Positions 1 to 9,566 of a stretch of 61,965 nt of DNA are shown here, piece after piece. The notes beneath the pieces are model-generated. The model was not told the origin of the DNA, did no database searches, and saw nothing but the letters and a program-made list of their open reading frames with translations. Both the position numbers and the translations under genes were made by a program. The stretch covers positions 1 through 61,965 of the forward strand of contig CALUTL010000010.1 of assembly GCA_944323655.1 (NCBI GenBank). Direction: 5' to 3'. Numbering within the stretch: the first letter of the stretch is position 1; every line of letters begins with the position of its first letter. The stretch comes from Candidatus Gastranaerophilales bacterium (GTDB taxonomy: Bacteria > Cyanobacteriota > Vampirovibrionia > Gastranaerophilales > Gastranaerophilaceae).

Positions 1-50
1 TGCGATTTTCTTTTTAATTTTCAATTTCATTTCCTTTTTTCCCTTTAATT

Positions 51-77
51 AAACGGCTTTACCAGTCGTTTTTTTTT
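51..77 (+). terminator. Rho-independent terminator of an upstream gene
   Basis: A 7-bp stem (AAACGGC with GTCGTTT, one G-T pair) around a 7-base loop is followed directly by a run of nine T. It would end a plus-strand gene lying left of the window. Confidence 0.6.
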
Positions 78-130
78 GTTAAATTAACTGCAATTAAGTT
101 TCAAAAATTTATTAACATTTTGTCATAGCT

Positions 131-159
131 TTGACATGACAACAATCTTATTGTCTAAT
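131..159 (+). promoter_or_regulatory. Promoter of the smc operon
   Basis: A perfect -35 box TTGACA (131-136) is followed after 17 bases by TCTAAT (154-159), giving a predicted start near 166. It lies 22 bases upstream of the chosen smc ATG and is a sigma-70-type housekeeping promoter. Confidence 0.65.
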
Positions 160-187
160 AGAATTAAGATTTTACTTGGGTAGGATT

Positions 188-3100
188 ATGTACATAAAAC
201 AACTTGAAATAGACAACTTCAAATCATTTGCCAACAAATCAGAAATTCCGTTACTGGAAGGTTTTACGACGATTTCAGGGCCGAACGGTTCGGGGAAAAG
301 CAATATAATTGACAGTATTTTGTTTGCGCTTGGTCTTGCAAATGCGAGTGAATTAAGGGCGGAAAACCTTTCACACTTTATTTCGACTTATACAAAACGC
401 AATGAAGCACTTGTAAAAGTGACTTTTGGCGGCATGAAAGATGGAAAAGACTTAAGTATAGCAAGAAAAATTCGAAAATCTACCCAAGGATATGCAAGCA
501 CATATTACATAAATGATGCTGTCACAACGCTTACTAATGTTCACGCAGAGCTTGAAAGATACAATGTAACCCCAAACAGCTATAATGTAATGATGCAGGG
601 TGATGTAATGGGTATTACGAACTGCTCGCCAAAGAACAGACGTAAAATTATTGACGAAATTGCCGGTGTTGCTGATTTTGACAGACGAATAGAACAGGCG
701 ACAAATGAGCTTACGACGGTAGAGCAAAGGGTTGAGCGCTCCCAAGTAATTCTTAACGAAGTCGATACAAGGCTTGAACAGTTAAAAGAAGAACGTGAGG
801 TTGCCTTAAAATACCAAAAACTAAGAGAAGAAAAAACTGGGCTTGAAGGCCAGATAAATAAAGTCAGATTTTTTGACCTAAAACGAAACCTTGAACAGGC
901 ACACTTAAACATTCTTGAATTTACAAAGAAAAGAAAAGAAGAAGAAGTAAAGAGCAAGGATTTGGATGAACGCATAAACCTTATAAAAGAGAAGTTCCGT
1001 GAAGTTTCGGAAGTAATCAAAGAAAAAGGTGAAGCACATCAAATTGAATTAAAAAAACAGCTTGAAGAATTAAAAGGCGAAACCGACCGTAAAAACAATG
1101 CCTCAACTTACGCAGATAAACAGATAATGGACGGTTTGCGCCGAATTGAGAATGCCAAAAACGGCATTGAATCACACAAACAAAAAATTGAAGACTTCAA
1201 GTTAAAAATCAAATTAAAAGAAGATGAAATAAAGATTATAGAAGACAATATTGCGGAAAAGAATGCCGAATTAAAGAAAATCCGTGAAGATATGACAGGC
1301 TTAAATGCATCAGCCGACCAGCATATAGAAAAACGCAACAATTTGAGAAAAAAATACGAAGATTTGCAGGATAAAGATAACGAGCTTATCAAGAAAAAAC
1401 TCCCGCTTGAAAGCGAACTTAAAAATCTTCAGCAGGAGCTTGAAAAAGCAAAAAAATCAATAGAAGAACTTGAACAATTAAAAGCTAATTTTACATCTGA
1501 TTACGAATTAAAAAAGACACTTGTAGAGCAGCTTGAAAAAGAAATGAATGATTTCAAAATCATTCAGCAGAACATTTTGCATGATCTTGACACAACAAAG
1601 AACGAAATTGATGATGTAAACCACGATATACAAATGGCTGCAAGAAAAGTTTCAATAATGGAAACGAAAAAGCAAGTTGTGCAATCAAGCTTTAACAGTG
1701 CAATAGATACAGTGATGAACGCACATCTTCAAGGGGTTCACGCACCTCTTGTGAAGCTTGGCACAGTCGATAAAGAATTTTCAACAGCGATGGAAGTAGC
1801 TTTTGGCGGAAGAATGACGCATATTGTAGTTGATGATGAGCATGTAGCATCAGTTGCTATTGAGCTTTTAAAATCATCAGGTGCAGGCAGAGCAACATTT
1901 ATTCCGCTAAACAAGATAGTAAAAGCCCCAACAAGATTAAATTTGCCGAAAGACAAAGGTGTAATTGATTTTGCGATAAACCTTGTAGATTTTGATGACA
2001 AATACATCAACGCATTTTACTACGCAGTCGGCGAAACTCTTGTTGTAGAGGATATGGAATGCGCCAAAAAGTTAATCGGCAAATACAGAATGGTAACACT
2101 TCAAGGTGAAATTTTTGAAAAATCCGGCTCAATGACAGGCGGTTCGCAAAAAAGAACTGGCTTAAGCTTCAGTCAAAACGACGATGACGAGCTTGAAAAG
2201 CTTAAAAATAACTTAAAAGAACTTGAAACAAAAGCTTCAGAACTTATCAGAAAACGCGATCTTCTTGAGAACAAACGCGAAGATATTCGTCAAAAATATT
2301 CCGACTCAATGAACGAATCCGCAAAAGCAAAACTTGAGCTTGGCAATATGACAAGAAACTATGAAAACAGCGAAAATCTGCTTTCCGAAAAGACAAAATT
2401 TGTTGCAGAGGCAGAACCCCAAATTGCGGACTTAAACAAAAACCTTGACAAACTTGAAGAACAGACTGTAACAATTTATGATGAAATGACCACAATTCAA
2501 GCAGAAATTGAGGAAGTTGAAAAGCTGATTGACGAGCAGGATTTAAAGGATTTAAAAGAAAAAACCGAAGGTGTAGAAGCTGAAATCAAAAGACTTCAAG
2601 ACAAACTCAGAGATGCAAATGCTGAAAAGAATGACTTTAACCGTGACATAGCATTTCAGGAAAACATGATTTTGACCAATACAGAGGATATTGAACGTAC
2701 AGAATCCAACAACAAAAAGCTTGAATCGGATAAAGAAAGGTTTAAAGCAGAAATCGAGGAGCTAAACAAAAAATCGGAAGCACTTGAAGACCAAATTAAA
2801 GAAATAGAAGAAAAGCTTGGCAAACTTCTTGAAGAACGAGATTCTATACAGGCAGACTTGAATGAAATTGAGAAACAGAAAACTTCAAGTGCGTACGAAA
2901 TTGAAAGGATAAGCGAACAGATAGAATCCTTCAAAGCTCGGCGCAGAGAGCTTGAACCGCAGCTAGAGACAGCAAGAGCGGATTTAATAAATGCCGGAAT
3001 GGAGCCTGAAAAGCTTGAACCTGTTGAAATTTCGATAGAAGAAATCACCTCCCAGATTCAGCGGTTGGAAAAGAAAATGCAGGATTTGGGCGACGTAAAC

Positions 3101-3679
3101 ATGCGAGCAATCGCAGCTTATGAGGAGGTTCAAATCCGCCAGAACGAATTAAAAACCCAAATCGAAACACTCTCAAAGGAAAGAAAAGAGATTTTAGACA
3201 GAATGAGCGGTTACGAGCAGTCTAAAAAAGAAGCCTTTATGAAGACTTACAACAATATCAATGAAAACTTCAAGCAGGTATTTCATCAGTTATCGGAAGG
3301 CGAAGGGGAATTAAAGCTTGAAAATCCTGACGATCCGTTATCCGGCGGAATGACCATAGAAGCACAACCCAGAGACAAAAAGCTTCAAAGGCTTGAGAGT
3401 ATGTCAGGCGGAGAAAAATCCTTGACGGCGTTGGCCTTTGTATTTGCAATCCAAAGATATATGCCCTCCCCATTCTATGCGTTTGACGAAGTAGATGCAA
3501 GTTTGGACACAATGAACGTAGAGCGTATCGCCCAAATGGTGCAGAACCAGTCAAAAAATACGCAATTTATAGTAGTTAGTCACCGCAAACCTATGATAGA
3601 ATCAGCAAATAGGACGATAGGTGTAACACAAAAAGAAAAGGGCATAACCCGCGTAACCGGAGTAAAACTTAGAGATTAA
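188..3679 (+). CDS. smc: Chromosome segregation ATPase SMC
   Basis: This is the full-length (1163 aa) SMC subunit of the bacterial condensin SMC-ScpAB, which compacts and segregates the chromosome. Visible features are the N-terminal Walker A GPNGSGKS (residues 31-38), a long Glu/Lys-rich coiled coil, a Gly-containing hinge at about 510-650, a second coiled coil, and the C-terminal ABC signature LESMSGGEKS (about 1070) with Walker B FYAFDEVDAS. An upstream in-frame TTG at 176 would add four residues, but ATG 188 gives the family-typical start MYIKQLEI. The gene leads an operon: scpA begins 2 bases after its stop. Identification is certain from motifs and partners. Confidence 0.97.
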   Translation: MYIKQLEIDNFKSFANKSEIPLLEGFTTISGPNGSGKSNIIDSILFALGLANASELRAENLSHFISTYTKRNEALVKVTFGGMKDGKDLSIARKIRKSTQGYASTYYINDAVTTLTNVHAELERYNVTPNSYNVMMQGDVMGITNCSPKNRRKIIDEIAGVADFDRRIEQATNELTTVEQRVERSQVILNEVDTRLEQLKEEREVALKYQKLREEKTGLEGQINKVRFFDLKRNLEQAHLNILEFTKKRKEEEVKSKDLDERINLIKEKFREVSEVIKEKGEAHQIELKKQLEELKGETDRKNNASTYADKQIMDGLRRIENAKNGIESHKQKIEDFKLKIKLKEDEIKIIEDNIAEKNAELKKIREDMTGLNASADQHIEKRNNLRKKYEDLQDKDNELIKKKLPLESELKNLQQELEKAKKSIEELEQLKANFTSDYELKKTLVEQLEKEMNDFKIIQQNILHDLDTTKNEIDDVNHDIQMAARKVSIMETKKQVVQSSFNSAIDTVMNAHLQGVHAPLVKLGTVDKEFSTAMEVAFGGRMTHIVVDDEHVASVAIELLKSSGAGRATFIPLNKIVKAPTRLNLPKDKGVIDFAINLVDFDDKYINAFYYAVGETLVVEDMECAKKLIGKYRMVTLQGEIFEKSGSMTGGSQKRTGLSFSQNDDDELEKLKNNLKELETKASELIRKRDLLENKREDIRQKYSDSMNESAKAKLELGNMTRNYENSENLLSEKTKFVAEAEPQIADLNKNLDKLEEQTVTIYDEMTTIQAEIEEVEKLIDEQDLKDLKEKTEGVEAEIKRLQDKLRDANAEKNDFNRDIAFQENMILTNTEDIERTESNNKKLESDKERFKAEIEELNKKSEALEDQIKEIEEKLGKLLEERDSIQADLNEIEKQKTSSAYEIERISEQIESFKARRRELEPQLETARADLINAGMEPEKLEPVEISIEEITSQIQRLEKKMQDLGDVNMRAIAAYEEVQIRQNELKTQIETLSKERKEILDRMSGYEQSKKEAFMKTYNNINENFKQVFHQLSEGEGELKLENPDDPLSGGMTIEAQPRDKKLQRLESMSGGEKSLTALAFVFAIQRYMPSPFYAFDEVDASLDTMNVERIAQMVQNQSKNTQFIVVSHRKPMIESANRTIGVTQKEKGITRVTGVKLRD

Positions 3680-3681
3680 TT

Positions 3682-4497
3682 ATGAGTACGGAGACAACAA
3701 TACTAAACTATAATACTCCCGCAATTCCGGAGAATATAAATGTAGACAACGAAGGAATCGGCATACTTGTATCGCTTGCAAAAGCCGGTAAAATTGATCC
3801 GTGGAACATTGATATCGTAGATGTTACGGACAAATACTTGGCGCACATGTGCGAGATGAAATCTCAAGACTTAAGACTAACCGGCAGAACATTTTTATTT
3901 GCCTCAGTTCTTTTAAAATTAAAATCAAATGTGCTTGAAGGGATAGACATAACCCAATTTGAAGATCAGCCTCAGGAAAATATAGAATATGACGACGACG
4001 GATTTATTGTCGATTACGGGGAAGAAGAATACATCCCGACAAATAATGTTGTATCAATAGATGATGTGCTTCAAAGAAGAACAAGCGTGCGCTTAAACAG
4101 AAATAGAGTTGTCACCTTGCACGACTTGATAAGACAATTGGAATTCTACGAAAAACTGGAGCAGAAACAATCACTGAAAAGCGCTCACGAAAGAGCCAAA
4201 AGACGAGTTCAATCTTATTCAAGATTTACGGCAGACGACATCATAAATCTCGCACATGAAGAATATATTGAAGATTGCGTTTTGAGATTAAAAGAGAATC
4301 TGACTCAAATTTTTGAGAAAGAAGAAAAAATAGAATTAAACGAATTAACACTTTTAGGAATGGATAAAATAAGTGCTTACATCGCATTGTTATTTTTAAC
4401 CGCCGAAACAGACTATGACCTTGTTCAAGACGAATTTTATTCAGACTTATACGTTGTAAAAGGGGTGGAAAATGGAAAATTTGAAAGCCAGAATTGA
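3682..4497 (+). CDS. scpA: Segregation and condensation protein A (kleisin)
   Basis: A 271-aa kleisin that bridges the two SMC heads. The N-terminal region GILVSLAKAGKIDPWNIDIV (about residues 26-45) is the classic ScpA start, which normally contacts the SMC neck. The middle is acidic (DDDGFIVDYGEEEY), and the C-terminal winged-helix region binds the SMC head. It begins 2 bases after smc and its end overlaps scpB by 26 bases, so the three proteins are probably translationally coupled to fix their ratio. Length and context match the family. Confidence 0.93.
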   Translation: MSTETTILNYNTPAIPENINVDNEGIGILVSLAKAGKIDPWNIDIVDVTDKYLAHMCEMKSQDLRLTGRTFLFASVLLKLKSNVLEGIDITQFEDQPQENIEYDDDGFIVDYGEEEYIPTNNVVSIDDVLQRRTSVRLNRNRVVTLHDLIRQLEFYEKLEQKQSLKSAHERAKRRVQSYSRFTADDIINLAHEEYIEDCVLRLKENLTQIFEKEEKIELNELTLLGMDKISAYIALLFLTAETDYDLVQDEFYSDLYVVKGVENGKFESQN

Positions 4498-4990
4498 AGC
4501 CGTGCTTTTTACAACAGCAAAAGCACTCACAACAAACGAAATAGCAGAAATACTTGAAGTAGAAAACGAACAGATAGAAGAATCAATTCTAGAGTTGATA
4601 ATGGATTATGCATCCCGCGACGGAGCACTTGAAATAGATGACGAAAACGGCTATATATTACAGGTAAAAGAAGAACACATGGATATAGTGGAAAAGCTTT
4701 GTCCAGTAGACTTAAGACCTGCTGTAATGCGGACTTTAGCCGTTATTGCATTAAAAGAACCAATAAGACAAACCGATTTAAAAGAACTACGGGGGTCGAC
4801 AGCTTATGAACATGTTGCAGAACTTCTGGAAAAAGAACTTATAAGCCGTACGAGAGATAAAAACGGCAGAAGCTACAACCTAAAAACAACACCCAAATTC
4901 GCTGAATATTTTAAACTAAAAGGGGATACCCGAGCATTGGAAAAATTGCTTGAACAGGGAAAATTAGATGAAAAAACAGATTCTAAATAA
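4472..4990 (+). CDS. scpB: Segregation and condensation protein B
   Basis: A 172-aa ScpB, the dimeric winged-helix partner of ScpA in condensin. The N-terminus (ARIEAVLFTTAKALTTNEIA) and the middle motif AVIALKEPIRQTDLKELRG are typical. The start at 4472 lies inside scpA, behind a GGGGTGG ribosome site. The 3' end overlaps the next gene by 23 bases, extending the coupled operon to a non-condensin gene. Confidence 0.93.
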   Translation: MENLKARIEAVLFTTAKALTTNEIAEILEVENEQIEESILELIMDYASRDGALEIDDENGYILQVKEEHMDIVEKLCPVDLRPAVMRTLAVIALKEPIRQTDLKELRGSTAYEHVAELLEKELISRTRDKNGRSYNLKTTPKFAEYFKLKGDTRALEKLLEQGKLDEKTDSK

Positions 4991-6293
4991 AATTATCTTA
5001 GTCGTAGTTTTAATAATAACAATATCAATTATATTTGCAATTCCGAGCATATTATGTAAATCAGGGATAAGCAATCTTAAGAAAAATGAGGTCGTAAAAG
5101 CATATAAAGCATTAAAAAAAGCTTATACCCTGAAGCCAAATAACAAGGAAATCCGCTATTATTATGTCAAATCAATGACACTCTTAAAACCGACAGAAAA
5201 AATTCAGAAAGAAATGTTCAAATTTTCGGATGACGGGAAAGACGATGCAGCGACGAAGCTTGCGATATACCAAATAGAAACTTGGAGAAACAATCTACTG
5301 ACGAACATCGGAAAAAATTACATTGAACAAACCCCCTATGATAAGAATTTATTACGCTGGGATGTGAATACATTTCCGCTAAAGGTTAAAATAGATATAC
5401 CAGAAGATGTGCCGAGTTATTATCAAACAGAAATTGAAAAAGCTTTTATGGAATGGACAGCAAGGGCAAATTTTTTAACCTTTACATTTACAGACGAGAA
5501 AAAAGCCGATATATACGTAGAGTTTAATCCTCTGCCGGATGATATATGCGAAGCAGGAAGCTGCCAATACGTTGTTGCATATACACTTCCAAAAATTTCA
5601 GGCAACCAACTTAAATCAATGACAATAACGATGTATGATAAAGATGCAAACGGGAATTATTTTTCTGATAAAGAGCTATATAATACAATCCTTCACGAGA
5701 TAGGTCACGCACTTGGAATAATGGGCCACAGTTATAGTTCAGATGATCTTATGTATATGTCAACCCAGCCGGAAGTAACTTACACAAGATATCGAAGTGC
5801 TTTTCATTTTATTTCCCAAGACGACATAAACACAATAAATCTTCTATACAAAATGATACCGAACATAACAAATGTACCGATGTCAAAATTTGACAAAGAG
5901 GGATTAATCTACGCTCCCATTGTTCTTGGAAATGCCACCCAAATAAGCTCAAGAAAGATAAAAGAAGCCGAAAATTATATATCATCAGCTCCTGATATTC
6001 CAAACGGCTATATAGATCTTGCCGTTGCTTACGCAGATCAGGGGAAATACTTAAAATCAATTGAAGCATTAAGAGAAGCTTTAGAACGCACTCAAACGGA
6101 TTCAGACAGGTATTTGATATACTATAATATTGCAGCAGCCCATATGAATTTAAACAATCTTGACGAAGCGGAAAAATATCTTAATCTGGCTCGTCAAATT
6201 AATGACAACAGCGAAATAACAGAACTTCAAACCAACATCAATCACGCACGTGCGGCAAAGAAAAAACCGTTTAAAATACCGATTGCGGAATAA
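4968..6293 (+). CDS. Membrane-anchored TPR protein with matrixin-like zinc protease domain
   Basis: 441 aa. An N-terminal hydrophobic segment (about residues 9-29) looks like an uncleaved anchor or signal, placing the rest outside the membrane. A TPR-like stretch follows (about 34-60), then a metzincin-type domain with the zinc motif HEIGHALGIMGH (residues 243-254; HExxHxxGxxH) and a downstream Met (DLMYMS) that could be the Met-turn. Two further TPR units lie near the C-terminus (about 345-425). This resembles M10/M57 matrixin-like peptidases. Its substrate is unknown. It overlaps scpB by 23 bases, so it is co-transcribed with the condensin genes. The protease fold call is strong; a link to chromosome biology is only positional. 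Confidence 0.8.
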   Translation: MKKQILNKIILVVVLIITISIIFAIPSILCKSGISNLKKNEVVKAYKALKKAYTLKPNNKEIRYYYVKSMTLLKPTEKIQKEMFKFSDDGKDDAATKLAIYQIETWRNNLLTNIGKNYIEQTPYDKNLLRWDVNTFPLKVKIDIPEDVPSYYQTEIEKAFMEWTARANFLTFTFTDEKKADIYVEFNPLPDDICEAGSCQYVVAYTLPKISGNQLKSMTITMYDKDANGNYFSDKELYNTILHEIGHALGIMGHSYSSDDLMYMSTQPEVTYTRYRSAFHFISQDDINTINLLYKMIPNITNVPMSKFDKEGLIYAPIVLGNATQISSRKIKEAENYISSAPDIPNGYIDLAVAYADQGKYLKSIEALREALERTQTDSDRYLIYYNIAAAHMNLNNLDEAEKYLNLARQINDNSEITELQTNINHARAAKKKPFKIPIAE

Positions 6294-6422
6294 ATATTAA
6301 TCTTAAAATAAATTTCTTAACAAAAGCTTACAAAACCTTTAAAAAAACTTATGTTCAAAGTAAGTTAGATATGTATGCGTGCTTTCGCAAAGGTAGAGGA
6401 AAAACGAAAAAGAGGAACACAG

Positions 6423-7799
6423 ATGAACTATAACGTAGCAATAATCGGAGCAGGCCCCGCAGGAATTTTCGCTGCATTAGAAATAACGAAACTAAAACCT
6501 GAATGGAAAGTTGTTTTAATAGAAAAGGGTCAAAAAATTGAGAACAGAGTTTGTCTGTTAAGAGAAGGCTACGAAAAATGTCCGAACTGCAAGAAATGCG
6601 GATTACTTTGCGGTTGGGGCGGAGCAGGCGCATTTTCAGACGGCAAGTTAACATTAACACCGGATGTAGGCGGACATCTTGATGATTATATGGCAAGAGA
6701 AAAAGTAGAAGAACTTATTGATTACTCAGACCAGCTTTACCTTAAATTCGGCGCAACTGACGAAGTATTCGGAACAGATATGAAAGTGTTCAGAGAGCTT
6801 GAACGCCAGGCATCACTTGCAGAACTAAAACTTGTCCACTCACCTGTCAGACACCTCGGAACCGAAAGAAGCCTTGATGTATTAAAGAACATGCAAGATT
6901 ACTTGGACGAAAGAATTACTATAATTAACAATGTATCAGCCCAAAATCTGATTGTTGAAAACGGCGAAGTTAAAGGGATGACTCTTGATAACGGAGAAAC
7001 CGTAAGAGCCGAATACACAATTATTGCTCCCGGCAGAGAAGGCGCAGATTGGCTAACAAAAGAGTTTGCGAAAAACAAAATCGGTATGGTAAACAATGCA
7101 GTTGACGTGGGTGTTCGAGTAGAACTTCCGGCTCCTGTATTTGAACCGTTAACCGACAAACTTTATGAATCAAAACTTATATATCATTCACCAACCTTCG
7201 GGGATGAGGTTAGAACCTTCTGTATGAACCCGAACGGAGAAGTTGTTCAGGAAAATTACAACGGAATTGCAACGGTAAACGGCCACAGCTACGCAGAAAA
7301 AACAACAAATAACACAAACTTTGCGCTTTTGGTAAGTGAAAAATTCACAGAACCGTTTAAAGAACCAATCCAGTACGGTCAACACATTGCAAGCCTTGCC
7401 AATATGCTTGGAGGCGGGATTTTAGTTCAAAGATTCGGCGATCTTTTAGACGGCAGAAGATCAACTCCCGAAAGAATTAAATCCAGCATAATCACCCCGA
7501 CGCTGACTTGCGCAACACCAGGGGATTTAAGCCTTGTAATTCCGTACAGACAAATGACAAGTATTATAGAAATGCTTTATGCTCTTGATGAAGTATGCCC
7601 GGGAACCGCTTCAAGATACACTCTCCTTTACGGAATTGAAGTTAAATTCTATTCAGCAAGAGTCAAATTAACGAACGAACTTGAAACAGAGGGTGTTAAA
7701 AACCTGTTTACAATAGGCGACGGAGCAGGCGTAACAAGAGGCTTAATCCAAGCATCAGCCTCAGGTGTTTACGTTGCAAGAACAATCTGCGCAAGATAA
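6423..7799 (+). CDS. FAD-dependent dehydrogenase (COG2509 type)
   Basis: 458 aa. The N-terminus is a Rossmann FAD fold, VAIIGAGPAGIFAALE. A cysteine cluster (CPNCKKCGLLCGWGGAGAF, about residues 50-70) is typical of the uncharacterised NAD/FAD-utilising dehydrogenases of COG2509, and a second FAD contact, GDGAGVTRGLIQA, lies near the C-terminus. The in-frame start at 6375 is rejected: ATG 6423 has an AGAGG site and begins right at the flavin fold. It is cytoplasmic by appearance, with an unknown substrate. The gene is monocistronic or weakly linked to the downstream permeases, which have their own promoter. Confidence 0.85.
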   Translation: MNYNVAIIGAGPAGIFAALEITKLKPEWKVVLIEKGQKIENRVCLLREGYEKCPNCKKCGLLCGWGGAGAFSDGKLTLTPDVGGHLDDYMAREKVEELIDYSDQLYLKFGATDEVFGTDMKVFRELERQASLAELKLVHSPVRHLGTERSLDVLKNMQDYLDERITIINNVSAQNLIVENGEVKGMTLDNGETVRAEYTIIAPGREGADWLTKEFAKNKIGMVNNAVDVGVRVELPAPVFEPLTDKLYESKLIYHSPTFGDEVRTFCMNPNGEVVQENYNGIATVNGHSYAEKTTNNTNFALLVSEKFTEPFKEPIQYGQHIASLANMLGGGILVQRFGDLLDGRRSTPERIKSSIITPTLTCATPGDLSLVIPYRQMTSIIEMLYALDEVCPGTASRYTLLYGIEVKFYSARVKLTNELETEGVKNLFTIGDGAGVTRGLIQASASGVYVARTICAR

Positions 7800-7816
7800 T
7801 TACTCTCATTGATATA

Positions 7817-7845
7817 TTGACCGAAATTTCAAAAAGTGAGATAAT
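7817..7845 (+). promoter_or_regulatory. Promoter giving a leaderless mRNA for the ABC permease operon
   Basis: TTGACC (7817-7822), a 17-base spacer, then GATAAT (7840-7845). Exactly six bases separate the -10 box from the ATG at 7852, so the predicted first transcribed base is the A of the start codon. No ribosome site is visible upstream of the ATG. Confidence 0.6.
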
Positions 7846-7851
7846 CAAAAT

Positions 7852-8724
7852 ATGTTCAGATACTACGGCAAATACGCACCATATCTGTTTTTACTGCCTG
7901 CGGCAATTGTACTTGTAATATTCTTTTTTATACCGTTTTTTCAGACAATTACGCTAAGCCTGATGGATTATTCAAACAGTATTTATAACGCACAGTTTGC
8001 AGGATTGGACAATTACATAAAATTATTTCACAGTCCGATTTTTTATAAGGTTTTATTGAACACTTTTATATATATGATTGTTGCAGTTCCAATTCTTGCA
8101 ATAGTTCCTCTTTTTCTTGCAATCCTTTTAAACAGGCAGATTAGAGGATTAACTACATATAAAATTCTCATTTATCTTCCGGTCATTGTATCAATAGTTG
8201 TTGCGGCAATTGCGTTTAAGTGGCTTTATGCAGATGAAGGGATTTTGAATTTTATAGTAACAAGCTTCGGATTAGAGAAAATCGGCTGGCTTACGGATCC
8301 GAATTGGGCTTTGTATTCGGTAATAATCGTTACAATTTGGAAGGGAATCGGATATTATATGATGATTTACCTTGCTGCACTAATGAGTGTACCTAAAGAG
8401 CTTTACGAAGCTTGCGAAATAGACGGGGCAGGATTTTTCACAAAGCACCTGACAGTCACAATTCCGCATATAATGCCGACAATTGCGCTTGTCACAACAA
8501 TCAGCGCAATTTCAGCAATGAAAGTTTTTGCAGAAATTTATGTTATGACAAAAGGCGGGCCTCTGAATTCAAGTAAAACAATCGTTTATTATATTTACGA
8601 AAGAGCTTTTGAGAATCTTGATTTAGGATTTGCATCTGCAATGGCGGTCGTGCTTCTTGTAATTGTCTTGTTGCTATCGCTTGTAAACATTTTATTCTTT
8701 GAGAAAAACAGGTATCAAATATGA
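7852..8724 (+). CDS. Sugar-type ABC transporter permease (MalF/UgpA-like)
   Basis: 290 aa with about six membrane segments, starting LFLLPAAIVLVIFFFIPFF, which is typical of the first carbohydrate-uptake permease (CUT1 class). The cytoplasmic EAA loop (ELYEACEIDGAGFFTKHLTV, about residues 183-202) contacts the ATPase. It forms a heterodimer with the next gene product; their ATGA overlap indicates coupling. No binding protein or ATPase gene lies in this window, so the substrate cannot be assigned and a shared MsmX-type ATPase is likely. The gene probably starts a leaderless transcript. Confidence 0.9.
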   Translation: MFRYYGKYAPYLFLLPAAIVLVIFFFIPFFQTITLSLMDYSNSIYNAQFAGLDNYIKLFHSPIFYKVLLNTFIYMIVAVPILAIVPLFLAILLNRQIRGLTTYKILIYLPVIVSIVVAAIAFKWLYADEGILNFIVTSFGLEKIGWLTDPNWALYSVIIVTIWKGIGYYMMIYLAALMSVPKELYEACEIDGAGFFTKHLTVTIPHIMPTIALVTTISAISAMKVFAEIYVMTKGGPLNSSKTIVYYIYERAFENLDLGFASAMAVVLLVIVLLLSLVNILFFEKNRYQI

Positions 8725-9566
8725 TAAAGAAAATTCTTGGCAAAATCACGGTTCATTCAATACTGATATTTGTATCACTTTTATCAATATTTCCTTTTAT
8801 ATGGCTTATATCAACCTCTTTAAAAGGAAACAGCGAAAACATATTTGCCTATCCTCCGACAATTATTCCGACGGATTTCACCTGGGCGAATTATTCAGGC
8901 GTGTGGGAAAAAGTAAACTTTATCGGGTATTTCATAAACTCAATGATAGTTGCAGGCGGAACGGTATTATTAAACTTAATTTTATCTGCAATGGCGGGGT
9001 ATCCCTTGGCAAGAATGGAATTTAGGGGTAAAAAAATAACATTCTTTGCAATACTTGCAACCATAATGATTCCGTTTCAGGCAATAATGCTTCCTGTTTA
9101 TTTAATAACCTTAAAACTTCACCTTGTCGACAGCGTAAATAATTTTGCGGGATTTTTGGGATTAATAATGCCGTTTGCGGTGAGTGCTTTTGGAATTTTT
9201 CTAATGCGTCAGGCATTTTTAGGAATTCCCAGAGAAATGGAGGAAGCTGCAATTGTTGACGGGTGCAATGTATTTCAGATATTTACGAAAGTCTTGATCC
9301 CGATGGTTAAACCGTCGCTTGCGGTGCTTGCAATATTCACATTTATCGGAAGCTGGGGTGAATTTTTGTGGCCAAGCATTGTATTAACGAAAGATGCGAT
9401 GTACACGCTGCCTGTCGGTGTCAACAACTTGCAGGGAATGTTCAGTTCTAACTGGAGATTTATTGCGGCAGGCTCAATTCTTTCAACAATTCCGATTATA
9501 ATATTTTTCTTATGTATGCAAAGATACTTTATCTCAGGTGAAAACGAAGGGGCAGTCAAAGGCTAG
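8721..9566 (+). CDS. Sugar-type ABC transporter permease (MalG/UgpE-like)
   Basis: 281 aa with six predicted membrane segments and the EAA loop EMEEAAIVDGCNVFQIFTKV (about residues 172-191). This is the second permease of a CUT1-class importer. It starts inside the previous stop codon (ATGA overlap). The 3' end overlaps by 4 bases the convergent TPR gene on the minus strand. The closing GENEGAVKG matches the usual C-terminus of this subunit. Confidence 0.9.
   Translation: MIKKILGKITVHSILIFVSLLSIFPFIWLISTSLKGNSENIFAYPPTIIPTDFTWANYSGVWEKVNFIGYFINSMIVAGGTVLLNLILSAMAGYPLARMEFRGKKITFFAILATIMIPFQAIMLPVYLITLKLHLVDSVNNFAGFLGLIMPFAVSAFGIFLMRQAFLGIPREMEEAAIVDGCNVFQIFTKVLIPMVKPSLAVLAIFTFIGSWGEFLWPSIVLTKDAMYTLPVGVNNLQGMFSSNWRFIAAGSILSTIPIIIFFLCMQRYFISGENEGAVKG

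Noticed and set aside
176..187. TTG start for smc four codons upstream
   Set aside because: ATG 188 gives the conserved SMC N-terminus; the extra residues match nothing.
580..1020. Minus-strand frames of 80-146 codons inside smc
   Set aside because: They are Ser/Phe/Leu-rich shadows of the coiled-coil coding sequence with no start signals.
6375..6422. Longer N-terminus for the FAD dehydrogenase
   Set aside because: The basic tail lacks a ribosome site, while ATG 6423 has AGAGG and starts at the flavin fold.
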